This document shows positions 30,143 to 37,352 of a stretch of 43,814 nt of DNA, one piece after another; the first letter of the stretch is position 1; each line of letters begins with the position of its first letter. The stretch is from positions 1 through 43,814 of IMG/VR virus record IMGVR_UViG_3300042549_005006; one strand, given 5' to 3'. The position numbers and the translations under genes were made by a program. The notes under the pieces are model-generated. The model made no database searches. It was given only the letters and a program-made list of their open reading frames with translations, and was not told where the DNA came from. The DNA is from a virus.

Positions 30143-30523
30143 TTAATCACCGCGGATCACGCTGAGCGCATCAGCAGCAGATCGGACCACGCCAGACCGG
30201 CCGCCGTTGTTCGCCACAGCCTGCAAAAAATCTTTCTGGCCGCTGGACGCTCTGCCGGTGCTGGTCTTGACTTCCAGCGCGGTGAATATCGCCACTTTCT
30301 TGCCGACCATGTCCGGCGTGATTTCCACAGATACCAGGCCGAACAGATCGGCGAACCCGGGCGGCAAACCGGTATTGAACGGCCGCGCGTTATCGATCAC
30401 CACTCGATTGCCTGGCAGCTTGGTGACGTCGCCGGTCCAGGCTTGGCCCACGTTGGCGCGAAACAGCAGGCACTGACCTGCCAGCGCGTTGCGGATCTCG
30501 TTTTGTATTGCGTGTTCTTTCAT
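30143..30523 (-). CDS. VRR-NUC domain nuclease
   Basis: This 126-residue protein starts MKEHAIQNEIRNALAGQCLL. It follows the VRR-NUC (PD-(D/E)XK) pattern: the N-terminal Glu helix, the 'GLPPGFADLFGL' aspartate strand, 'FTALEVKTSTGRASSGQKDFLQAV' with the E-x-K pair, and 'GGRSGVVRSAADAL'. Stand-alone VRR-NUC enzymes of phages cut flap or branched DNA and can act as Holliday-junction resolvases. It overlaps the next gene upstream by four bases. Confidence 0.88.
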   Translation of the reverse strand: MKEHAIQNEIRNALAGQCLLFRANVGQAWTGDVTKLPGNRVVIDNARPFNTGLPPGFADLFGLVSVEITPDMVGKKVAIFTALEVKTSTGRASSGQKDFLQAVANNGGRSGVVRSAADALSVIRGD

Positions 30524-30726
30524 TGTGCGCCCCTTTCATCTTGCAGCCGTTCTTCCAGCAATTCGATCCGATCGCTGGCGTTTTCAAGTTCAAGCGCCAG
30601 CGCGTTTCGTTCGGTTTTTACTCTGGTCAGTTCTTCACACAATTCGTCACAAGTCGCGCGACAGTGTGCGTTTTCCAGTTTCAGCGCTTCGATCTCGCGC
30701 CGCGCTAAAATTAAGTCAGTGATCAA
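30520..30726 (-). CDS. Coiled-coil protein, unknown
   Basis: This 68-residue protein is almost entirely coiled coil ('ARREIEALKLENAHCRATCDELCEELTRVKTERNALALELENASDRIELLEERL'), with three cysteines. The start is TTG 30726 behind AAGGAAC, a start type seen elsewhere in this operon. It is coupled to the VRR-NUC gene. It may act as an oligomerisation or partner-binding helix; no family is recognised. Confidence 0.65.
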   Translation of the reverse strand: MITDLILARREIEALKLENAHCRATCDELCEELTRVKTERNALALELENASDRIELLEERLQDERGAQ

Positions 30727-30735
30727 TTTAGTTCC

Positions 30736-31026
30736 TTAGACGGCGTCGTGGCCGAATCTGTTTATATAGTCTTGATCAGTTGGTCCGTTCGGGTGTTGTT
30801 CGCACCAGACGCCACCGCCTTTTCTGTGTCTGAATGAATACCCAAAACAGCTGCACAGGTTCTTTTTGTGCTCTAACTTCTTACGGTGCCAGTCCACGCG
30901 CATTTCACCGTCACAGCCCACGCGCATACACTTGGCGAATTTCTCGATCTTGTATTGGTTCGGCAGTTTTGACAGTGTCCTGCGCGCCCTGCACTTACTG
31001 CAGCGGCAAGGATAACCGCGCATCAT
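30736..31026 (-). CDS. Small Cys-rich zinc-binding protein
   Basis: This 96-residue basic protein starts MMRGYPCRCSKCRARRTLSK. It has cysteine groups CRCSKC, CMRVGC and LCSCFGYSF plus histidines (WCEQH), which can hold two zinc ions. Basic residues suggest nucleic acid binding. The start overlaps the upstream stop. Similar small zinc proteins occur in phage replication operons; the function is unknown. Confidence 0.68.
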   Translation of the reverse strand: MMRGYPCRCSKCRARRTLSKLPNQYKIEKFAKCMRVGCDGEMRVDWHRKKLEHKKNLCSCFGYSFRHRKGGGVWCEQHPNGPTDQDYINRFGHDAV

Positions 31027-31898
31027 TTTGATGAACGGGCATCATCACCGGTGTAGTTATACCGGATCCGGTGCAGGTCTTTGGAAACGTCGCGCAGGAT
31101 CGCTGCGGTTTCCGCTGAAACTTTCTCAACGCTGGCGGATAATTTCGCCAGGGTTTCAATTTTTAGATCGATGTTTTCGATCTCGACGTCAACGCGGCCC
31201 AGCTGTTTGTTCAGCCGATCTAAGCCGTTGCGCACCAGCGTGGCAAAGTCTGGCCGTTCTTCTGCTGGTGCTTCAGAAAAAGGACGGCCAACTGACGGAT
31301 CCAGAAATTTCTGCGGCGCTTTCTGGAGCTTTTCCAGGTGCTCTTTTATTTTTGGCAGATCCTGCGCTTCCAGCCTGCCCCAGTCGCCAGTCGGCGCGCT
31401 GAAAACGATCTGATCAACGCCTGGCAGTGTCGGCACTTCCTGATCTGGTTTTGGTTCTGGATCCGGTGTGAACTTCGCCTGGCCTTTCTCGATTTTCAGC
31501 ACGCCGGGTTTTCTGACGTTGAACGCCAGCTGGTCGTCGCCTTCGGTGATCGCCTTGTAAAAATCCGGTGCAACGTCTTCGCCGGTCATTTCCGCCAGCG
31601 CTGCCAGTGTCTGGTTTGACGGTGGCAGATCCAGCGCTTCAAGTTTGGCCATGCTGTCTTCCTTCGGTTTCTTCACTGCCACGCCTTTGGCGTTTAAATG
31701 CTCAACGCCTGCAGGTGCCAGCGTGATTTCGCCGTGCAAGTCAACGGCGATCAGCCCATGCCGAAGCAACTCGGCGATCGCGGCCCTGATCATTACTATT
31801 TCGCAACGCATGGTGCGCGCCAGGCTGCGATCTGTTGCTGCACGAATGCCAGCAAACTGGGCCAAAACATCAAATTGAAACTGTGTGATTTCTTTCAT
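31023..31898 (-). CDS. Winged-helix and coiled-coil protein, unknown
   Basis: This 291-residue protein has an N-terminal winged helix (MKEITQFQFDVLAQFAGIRA ... 'AAIAELLRHGLIAVDLHGEITLAPAGVEHL'). A linker rich in Pro, Glu and Asp (about 130-165) follows, and the C-terminal part is largely coiled coil ('VRNGLDRLNKQLGRVDVEIENIDLKIETLAKLSASVEKVSAETAAILRDV'). This architecture suggests a DNA-tethered scaffold or regulator. No family is recognised. It is coupled at both ends by ATGA overlaps. Confidence 0.65.
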   Translation of the reverse strand: MKEITQFQFDVLAQFAGIRAATDRSLARTMRCEIVMIRAAIAELLRHGLIAVDLHGEITLAPAGVEHLNAKGVAVKKPKEDSMAKLEALDLPPSNQTLAALAEMTGEDVAPDFYKAITEGDDQLAFNVRKPGVLKIEKGQAKFTPDPEPKPDQEVPTLPGVDQIVFSAPTGDWGRLEAQDLPKIKEHLEKLQKAPQKFLDPSVGRPFSEAPAEERPDFATLVRNGLDRLNKQLGRVDVEIENIDLKIETLAKLSASVEKVSAETAAILRDVSKDLHRIRYNYTGDDARSSK

Positions 31899-32161
31899 AC
31901 ATTATCCCGATAAATTGCGGCAATGCCGCGCCATTTTGTTTTCGTTGGCTGGATCACTTGCCCATCCAGCGATCCCATGTAACCGGACCGGCGCAACGCG
32001 CAGCCACCGCGCGCAGTGAGCACCAGCCTGCCATGATTGAACGCGACGTGCCCCAGGTCGCGCAGCTGTTCCAGCGTTGGTTTCTGTTCGCATGGAATGC
32101 TGGCTGGTTGGTTCGCCAGGATGAACAGCGCCAGTTTGTACTGATCAGCCGGCAACAACAT
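31895..32161 (-). CDS. Small protein, possible winged helix
   Basis: This 88-residue protein starts MLLPADQYKLALFILANQPA. The pattern 'PTLEQLRDLGHVAFNHGRLVLTARGGCALRRSG' (helix, turn, helix, beta hairpin) repeats the layout of the N-terminal winged helix of the next gene. It may bind DNA; the family is unknown. Its stop overlaps the start of the following gene. Confidence 0.62.
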   Translation of the reverse strand: MLLPADQYKLALFILANQPASIPCEQKPTLEQLRDLGHVAFNHGRLVLTARGGCALRRSGYMGSLDGQVIQPTKTKWRGIAAIYRDNV

Positions 32162-32303
32162 AAAACGCCCCGAAGCAATAAAACATTGCTGGAATGCAAA
32201 ACAACGCCACCAGCATGATCAAAAATTCCACTAAAACTTCCAGCAGTGTTTCCGCTTCCTGCGCGCGTTCCCGCATAACGAAATCAATTCTTTGCAATTT
32301 CAT
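32145..32303 (-). CDS. Small membrane protein
   Basis: This 52-residue protein starts MKLQRIDFVMRERAQEAETL. The start at 32303 has an AAGGGA ribosome site; the longer frame is a shadow. An amphipathic N-terminal helix is followed by one membrane segment ('LLEVLVEFLIMLVALFCIPAMFYCFGAFYVV'). It may be a tail-anchored inner-membrane protein. The function is unknown. Confidence 0.6.
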   Translation of the reverse strand: MKLQRIDFVMRERAQEAETLLEVLVEFLIMLVALFCIPAMFYCFGAFYVVAG

Positions 32304-32344
32304 ATAGTCCCTTAGCCGGTAAGCGACCGGCGGCGCGTTGGTTG

Positions 32345-32533
32345 TTATAGGAAACCGAAAAACCGGACGCCTGCCTGCGTGAACAGGTGACTGGCGCGGC
32401 TGTTTTTCAATTCGCTTTCGTCGCACTCTGCATAAACAGAACTGATCTGCGTTGTGCGTTCTTCGGCTTGTGCAAACAGGATCACTGTTGATTCAGAATC
32501 GAAGTTTGCTGCTGTGTTTTTGAATGTTTTCAT
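32345..32533 (-). CDS. Small early protein, unknown
   Basis: This 62-residue protein starts MKTFKNTAANFDSESTVILF. It is behind a sigma70 promoter and TTTACT-box (32569-32611), with a 30-base leader, so it is an early product under the same control as the 26436 gene. No family motif is visible ('AQAEERTTQISSVYAECDESELKNSRASHLF'). Confidence 0.65.
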   Translation of the reverse strand: MKTFKNTAANFDSESTVILFAQAEERTTQISSVYAECDESELKNSRASHLFTQAGVRFFGFL

Positions 32534-32568
32534 TTTGTTGCCCTTTGCTGTTGCGTTTCGATAGATTT

Positions 32569-32598
32569 ATTATATATCTACCTTTGGAAATTGCGCAA
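32569..32598 (-). promoter_or_regulatory. Early minus-strand promoter, twin of 26468
   Basis: The -35 is TTGCGC (32593-32598), the spacer 18 bp and the -10 TATAAT (32569-32574). TTTCCAAAGGTAGATATATAAT is identical to the promoter at 26468-26496, 6 kb away. It drives genes leftward from 32533. Confidence 0.85.
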
Positions 32599-32611
32599 CT
32601 ACTTTAGTAAA
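32598..32611. promoter_or_regulatory. TTTACT-box, degenerate copy
   Basis: ACTACT-TT-AGTAAA has two mismatches from the palindrome and overlaps the -35 region of the promoter at 32569-32598. Confidence 0.45.
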
Positions 32612-32615
32612 TATT

Positions 32616-34025
32616 TTATCTATTATTTTTAAACTGCCGCAGCGCCCAGCCTGTTGGTGATTTCACGCCGCGTTTGTGTGCTAGTGCCATGTATTGTTCC
32701 AGCGTTTTGGCTTCGCGTTCTTCGGCGCGTAATTTCGCGCGCACGGCTTCCTTGTCGGCTTCCGTCTGTTCCAGCAGTTCGCCTTCGCCCACTTTGATTT
32801 CGGCGGCCTTGACCAGTACGTGATCGCAGTGGGGGCAGTTGGTCGGGATCGGCCGTTTCACTGCGTTGAAACACTTCGAACAGATCACCGGCGGCGGCGG
32901 TCCTTCCTTTTCACTGCTGCCGCCTGTGCCTTGCTCGACGCCTTCCAGCGCCCATTCGCGTGGATCGTCTGGGTAGCCGTGCCGGTACAGGTTGCCGGCG
33001 TGGTCGTTGATGATCGCCATTTTGCCAGGTGACGGACGCAGCACGCGGCCCCATCGCTGGACCACTGCCGCCAGTGACTGGGTCGGCGCCGCATCGATCA
33101 GCGCGTCGATCGTGACGTCAGTCTGCGCAATGGCCGACAGGTCGAACCCTTCGCCAAACAGCGACACATTGAACAGCACCAGAATTTCGCCGCTGGCATA
33201 TTTCTGGATGATCCGCCGGCGTTCCATTCTATCGGTGGCGCCGTCTAGGTGCGCGGCTGGGATCCCTGCCAGCCTGAACGATTCAGCCAAGTGTTGGGAG
33301 TGCGCGACGTTCACGGCAAAACCGACCGTTCGCATTCCGTTGGCGTTGGCTCGCCAATGTTTGATTATGTCGCCGGTCAGTTTTGGTTTGTCCATTTTTT
33401 CGGCTGCGTCTTTTTTTGAAAAGTCGCCCATCTGGCGGCGCACGCCTTTCATGTCTGGATTGTTCGGCGCGAAAAAACGATAGGGCGCCAGGTGGCCGTT
33501 TGCCATCAGCCAGGCCACTGACGGCCCAGGCACCAGCGTATCAAAAAGATCGTCCAGTCCGCTGCCGTCCAGCCTGCGCGGCGTCGCTGACAGTCCTATG
33601 ATCAGCGTTCCGGCTTCGCGTAGCCACTCCACCACCTTGGCCCAGCCAGCTGCGGCACTGTGGTGGCATTCATCGATCACCGCCAGCCGCGGCGGCTTCA
33701 AAACAGCCAGGCGTCCTTTCAACGTGTCAATGCTGCAGATCTGAACCAGCGCTGCCAGGTTCGACGGTTGGCCGGCTGCTATGAACCCGTGACGGATCCC
33801 AAACTTGGTGAACGTCTTGCTGGTGCCGTCCACCAGTTCGGCGCGGTGGCACATGAACCAGGCCGATTCGCCGCGCGCCATGGTCTGGCTGATCATAAAT
33901 GACGCCAGCACGGTTTTACCGGCTCCCGTAGGTGCCTGCAGCAAGATCGATTTGTGTGATCTTAGAGCAACACGCGCGCCGCCGATCATTTGTTCCTGGT
34001 AATCTCTAAGTTTTATAATGTTCAT
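32616..34025 (-). CDS. SF2 DNA/RNA helicase (DECH box) with zinc motif
   Basis: This 469-residue helicase has motif I APTGAGKT (31-38), motif II DECH (118-121), motif III SATPRR (146-151), motif IV/V region 'EILVLFNVSLFGEGFDL' and motif VI QRWGRVLRP. Near the C-terminus, CSKC...CPHC forms a zinc knuckle. It is related to the phage RAD25/UvsW-like helicases that drive branch migration and replication restart. It is divergently transcribed from the recombination operon at 34254, with which it probably cooperates. The ATG at 34025 follows promoter 34060-34089. Confidence 0.9.
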   Translation of the reverse strand: MNIIKLRDYQEQMIGGARVALRSHKSILLQAPTGAGKTVLASFMISQTMARGESAWFMCHRAELVDGTSKTFTKFGIRHGFIAAGQPSNLAALVQICSIDTLKGRLAVLKPPRLAVIDECHHSAAAGWAKVVEWLREAGTLIIGLSATPRRLDGSGLDDLFDTLVPGPSVAWLMANGHLAPYRFFAPNNPDMKGVRRQMGDFSKKDAAEKMDKPKLTGDIIKHWRANANGMRTVGFAVNVAHSQHLAESFRLAGIPAAHLDGATDRMERRRIIQKYASGEILVLFNVSLFGEGFDLSAIAQTDVTIDALIDAAPTQSLAAVVQRWGRVLRPSPGKMAIINDHAGNLYRHGYPDDPREWALEGVEQGTGGSSEKEGPPPPVICSKCFNAVKRPIPTNCPHCDHVLVKAAEIKVGEGELLEQTEADKEAVRAKLRAEEREAKTLEQYMALAHKRGVKSPTGWALRQFKNNR

Positions 34026-34059
34026 TCGTTTTCATCTTAATTAACGCAATATAATTACC

Positions 34060-34089
34060 ATTGTATACAGTCGCGCACATCACGCGCAA
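34060..34089 (-). promoter_or_regulatory. Promoter for the leftward helicase gene
   Basis: The -35 is TTGCGC (34084-34089), the spacer 18 bp and the -10 TACAAT (34060-34065), upstream of the helicase ATG 34025. It has the same -35 hexamer and spacing as the early promoter at 32569, but no TTTACT box. Confidence 0.6.
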
Positions 34090-34176
34090 CGGGTGCAAAT
34101 AATTTTTGTTCACTCGGTTGACATATAAACCATCGCAGCGTTATCCATCCCGCCCGAACGAAATAGCAAATAGTTA

Positions 34177-34206
34177 TTGACGTGTGCAATAGTATATAAC
34201 TACAAT
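34177..34206 (+). promoter_or_regulatory. Promoter for the rightward recombination operon
   Basis: The -35 is TTGACG (34177-34182), the spacer 18 bp and the -10 TACAAT (34201-34206), with a 48-base leader to ATG 34254 and an AAAGGAAAG ribosome site. A second -35-like TTGACA at 34118-34123 has only a weak -10. The divergent spacer 34026-34253 is AT-rich. Confidence 0.65.
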
Positions 34207-34253
34207 TCACCAGCAATCACGGCAATTAACGCCAACAACAAAAGGAAAGAAGA

Positions 34254-35573
34254 ATGCAGCCAGGCGTCTATCCAAACTTAAGCAATGAAGAATACCACGG
34301 CGGCCCAGGTATTTCGAAAAGCGGGCTTGATCTAATCCATCGCAGCCCGTTGCATTACCGCGCGGCCAAAACTGCAGCGAACGACAACGAACCAACAGCC
34401 GCCCAGGCTATTGGCACGGCGTTTCATTCGTTGTTGCTCGAGCCTGAATCATTTGCGCAGCTGTACTGCCAGCAGCTGCAGCGGTCAGAAGTGCCAGAAG
34501 CGATCGAGGACCGCGATCACTTGGTTGCGCTGGTGACTGAGATCAACCAGGCACGCGAAGCGGCATTCCCTGACGCGATCCGCGATAAAGAACAGCTGGT
34601 GGCAATGATCCAGGCGTTGAACGCGGACCGCAAACCGAAGCTGCCGACAGGTGGCACCAAAGCGGAACTGGTCGATCGGATCCTGAACGAACAGCCCGAA
34701 GAAACATATACAACCGAACAGCTGGAAACCATGAAAGGCCCAGAACTTAAGGGCATAATTGAACAGCTGAACGGTTCGCGCCTTGGCCTACTGTCCACCA
34801 ACGGCAGCACCGCCGATCTAGCTGCCACTCTGCGCGCCAACGGTGCCGAATTCGTGCTGTGGTCTGAGATTTGCGAAGACGGCGAGAAAACCACCGGCGT
34901 GCCATTCATCGGCAGCACCAGCGGCAGCCGCCATGATATGGCAGCCTGGCTGCGCGCGAATGGCAAACCGGTGCTGCTGTGGTCTGACGTGCTCGCGTCC
35001 TGGACCGAAAAAAACGCCGGTCGCACCATCCTGTCAGACGAACAGTTTGCACAGCTGCAGGCCATGCGTGACGCCGTTATGGAACATCCAATGGCGCGCG
35101 CGTTGCTGACGAACCGGCCTGGCGTTGCTGAACATTCAGTTTATTGGAACGATCCGATCACTGGCGAACTGTGCCGGTGCCGCCCAGATTTCTGGCGCGA
35201 AGACGACGTGATCGTGGATCTGAAAACCACAGACGACGCCAGCCCCGAAGGTTTCGCGAAGTCGATCGCCAATTGGCGCTATGACGTGCAGGATCCTTAC
35301 TATCGCGACGGAATAAAACTGGCGACAGGCCGAACCATTAAAGCGTTCGTTTTCCTGGCGGTAGAAAAAAAATTCCCTCATGCCGTTGGTTGCTACGTGC
35401 TGGATCAAGAATCGATCGAACTTGGTCGCGCGCAATACCGCGCAGATCTAAACCGTTTCCATGAATGCCGCGTGTCAGCCGAATGGCCAGGCTATGGCGA
35501 CAAGATCCAAACCATCACGCTGCCAGCATGGCACGCGAAGAAAAACGAACATCTTTTGGAGTCTGCACAATGA
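34254..35573 (+). CDS. RecE-like PD-(D/E)XK exonuclease with SAP-like insertion
   Basis: This 439-residue protein begins 'PNLSNEEYHGGPGISKSGLDLIHRSPLHYR', the start of the exodeoxyribonuclease VIII C-terminal (RecE, DUF3799) family. Nuclease motifs are RPDF (Asp312), VDLKTT (Asp322, Lys324) and QDPYY. About residues 75-235 (34476-34959) are an insertion with two repeated helix-loop-helix units ('KPKLPTGGTKAELVDRIL' and 'RLGLLSTNGSTADLAATL') and a duplicated RANGxxxxLWSxV/I motif. The insertion resembles SAP/HeH DNA-binding modules. It is likely to resect DNA ends for annealing with SSB and the ATPase. Confidence 0.85.
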   Translation: MQPGVYPNLSNEEYHGGPGISKSGLDLIHRSPLHYRAAKTAANDNEPTAAQAIGTAFHSLLLEPESFAQLYCQQLQRSEVPEAIEDRDHLVALVTEINQAREAAFPDAIRDKEQLVAMIQALNADRKPKLPTGGTKAELVDRILNEQPEETYTTEQLETMKGPELKGIIEQLNGSRLGLLSTNGSTADLAATLRANGAEFVLWSEICEDGEKTTGVPFIGSTSGSRHDMAAWLRANGKPVLLWSDVLASWTEKNAGRTILSDEQFAQLQAMRDAVMEHPMARALLTNRPGVAEHSVYWNDPITGELCRCRPDFWREDDVIVDLKTTDDASPEGFAKSIANWRYDVQDPYYRDGIKLATGRTIKAFVFLAVEKKFPHAVGCYVLDQESIELGRAQYRADLNRFHECRVSAEWPGYGDKIQTITLPAWHAKKNEHLLESAQ

Positions 35574-35707
35574 CCGCCAGCGAACTGCTGCTGATCTCTG
35601 GGATCATCCTGATTTCGCATGAAGTAAACCCGATCCCCAGAATGCTGGCCGGCCTTGTGGTCGGCACCTGGGGCGTAATTTTCGCCTTTGGCGATCTATT
35701 TTTCTAA
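35570..35707 (+). CDS. Small membrane protein in recombination operon
   Basis: This 45-residue protein starts MTASELLLISGIILISHEVN. It has two hydrophobic segments (about 5-14 and 24-44) that could span or lie in the membrane. The ATG overlaps the nuclease stop (ATGA), so it is translationally coupled. I do not recognise it. Confidence 0.6.
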   Translation: MTASELLLISGIILISHEVNPIPRMLAGLVVGTWGVIFAFGDLFF

Positions 35708-35717
35708 GGAACTAAGA

Positions 35718-36710
35718 ATGGCAATTTTTAAAATTGAAGAAGCAAAGCGCGAAGGTGCGCGCCTGGTGTTGGGCCTTGGCGGTATCTCTGGCGGCGGGAA
35801 AACCGCAACGGCGCTGAAACTGGCCTGGGGTTTGGCAAACTACGACAGCAAAAAAGTGGGGTTCCTGGACACTGAAAACCGCCGCGGCCGTTTGTACGCT
35901 GACGATCTGCGCGACGCCAACGGCGTGATCCATCGGTTCTTGATCGGCGACTTGGTGCCGCCGTTCTCGCCGGCGCGGTATATCGAAGCGATCAGCGCGT
36001 TCGTTCAGGCCGGCGTCGAAGTCCTGGTGATTGATTCCGTTTCGCACGAATGGAACGGGATCGGCGGTTGCGAAGATATTGCGAACGGCCCAGACGCCAA
36101 CGGCAAAGCGCCGAAGAATGGCCGCTGGAATATCGCGAAGTCAGAACATAAAAAGTTCATGTCGGCCATGCTGCAGTCTCCGCTGCACATCATTGTCTGT
36201 ATGCGCGCCCAGCCTAAAGTTAAACTGGAAAATCAAGCGGGAAAGACTGTTTACATCGATCAAGGTATACTGCCAATTCAAGAAAAATCGTTCACTTTCG
36301 AACTGACCGCCAGCATGATGTTATGGAACGGCGGAACGTCGCGTGAAATCTTGAAATGCCCTGCTGAACTCGTCGGGATTTTCGGCGAGACTGGCAAGTG
36401 GTCCGAAGGCTATCTGACGCCAGAACATGGCAAAGCACTGCGCGACTGGGTCGACGGCGGAAACGAGATCGACAAGGCAGCACAGAACGCCTGGGATCAT
36501 CTGTTGATGATTTGCGAACAGGGTATGGCCGCGCTGGCTGCAGCCTGGAAAGCACTGCCAGCAGAACTTCGCCAGAAGATCAGCCCGAACGGTTCGTGCC
36601 CTGATACGCTGAAACAATCAGCCCAGGCATTCGATCAACACAACGCAATGACGGCCAACGGTGAAACGGCCGAAGTCGAAGATCTGAACAGTCAGATCCT
36701 AGGGAATTAA
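35718..36710 (+). CDS. RecA/Sak4-like AAA ATPase
   Basis: This 330-residue protein has Walker A GISGGGKT (22-29), an early 'VGFLDTENRRGRLYADDL' acidic patch and a Walker B-like VLVIDSVS, with C-terminal helical extensions. It is related to phage AAA_24/Sak4-type recombination ATPases. The ATG at 35718 follows CTAAGGAAC; a start ten codons upstream is weaker. Sak4-like proteins anneal single strands together with SSB, and SSB is in the same operon. Confidence 0.82.
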   Translation: MAIFKIEEAKREGARLVLGLGGISGGGKTATALKLAWGLANYDSKKVGFLDTENRRGRLYADDLRDANGVIHRFLIGDLVPPFSPARYIEAISAFVQAGVEVLVIDSVSHEWNGIGGCEDIANGPDANGKAPKNGRWNIAKSEHKKFMSAMLQSPLHIIVCMRAQPKVKLENQAGKTVYIDQGILPIQEKSFTFELTASMMLWNGGTSREILKCPAELVGIFGETGKWSEGYLTPEHGKALRDWVDGGNEIDKAAQNAWDHLLMICEQGMAALAAAWKALPAELRQKISPNGSCPDTLKQSAQAFDQHNAMTANGETAEVEDLNSQILGN

Positions 36711-36714
36711 GAAA

Positions 36715-36933
36715 ATGACAGAACAGAAGTTTTTGAACGCGTCCCAGCTGGTTGCTCGTTGGAATAACGCCGTGACGGTTGGCACGCTGGCGAACTGGCG
36801 CTGCCAGGGCAAAGGCCCACCGGTGCAGCGCGTTGGCAATCGCGTGCTCTATCCGATCGACAAACTGGTGATCTGGGAAAATCAAAACCAGACCGCCCAC
36901 GATAACGACAACCAAGGACCAGATCATGGCTGA
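36715..36933 (+). CDS. Excisionase-like (HTH_17) DNA-binding protein
   Basis: This 72-residue protein starts MTEQKFLNASQLVARWNNAV. It is a MerR-like winged helix: 'LNASQLVARWNNAVTVGTLANWRCQGKGPPVQRVGNRVLYPIDKLVIWEN' is the HTH_17/excisionase pattern (helix, NWR turn, GPPxxRxGxRxxY wing). It is a candidate Xis that would bind the attP arm repeats (129-216), although it lies far from int. An alternative is an operon regulator. Confidence 0.78.
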   Translation: MTEQKFLNASQLVARWNNAVTVGTLANWRCQGKGPPVQRVGNRVLYPIDKLVIWENQNQTAHDNDNQGPDHG

Positions 36934-37141
36934 CGCGGCAGATATTGCGGCCGATGAATTGAGCCTGGCACATGAAAACCGGATCGCGTTGATCCGGCGC
37001 CAGGCTGCAGAACAGCGCGCCGCATTGCCGCGGTTTTGTCTGAACTGTGAAACGGAACTGGCGCCAGGTTGCAGTTTTTGCGATCTGGATTGCCAGCAGG
37101 ATCATGAAAAGCGGCAACGGATGAAAGGTTATGCGGATTAA
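36926..37141 (+). CDS. Small zinc-ribbon-like protein
   Basis: This 71-residue protein starts MADAADIAADELSLAHENRI. A C-terminal CLNCETELAPGCSFCDLDC motif (five cysteines) plus His gives a zinc ribbon. It overlaps the excisionase-like gene by eight bases. Proteins of this type occur widely in phage early operons; the function is unknown. Confidence 0.7.
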   Translation: MADAADIAADELSLAHENRIALIRRQAAEQRAALPRFCLNCETELAPGCSFCDLDCQQDHEKRQRMKGYAD

Positions 37142-37349
37142 ATTGATCGGCGCCGCCATCGCTATGGGTTTGGCCTTTTCATTGGGTCCAACTCTGGCCG
37201 GTGGCGGCTGGGACGCTCGGCACGTCGAAGTCGTGCCAGAATTTAAACGAAACACGATCGGCGGCCCACGCCGCGGACGTAAAACAAAAACAGCGGCGCA
37301 GCTGAAAAGAGAAGCAATCAAGCGCCGAAACATTGAAAAAAGGATCTAA
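37131..37349 (+). CDS. Small exported or membrane-linked basic protein
   Basis: This 72-residue protein has a signal-peptide-like N-terminus (MRIKLIGAAIAMGLAFSLGP) with a possible cleavage near residue 24. The second half is strongly basic (about 20 Lys/Arg, 'GPRRGRKTKTAAQLKREAIKRRNIEKRI'). It overlaps the previous gene by 11 bases. It is odd in an operon of cytoplasmic DNA enzymes. Confidence 0.6.
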   Translation: MRIKLIGAAIAMGLAFSLGPTLAGGGWDARHVEVVPEFKRNTIGGPRRGRKTKTAAQLKREAIKRRNIEKRI

Positions 37350-37352
37350 AAA

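Noticed and set aside
34118-34146. Second rightward promoter TTGACA-N17-TTATCC
   Set aside because: The -35 is perfect but the -10 is poor; kept only as a remark under the main promoter.
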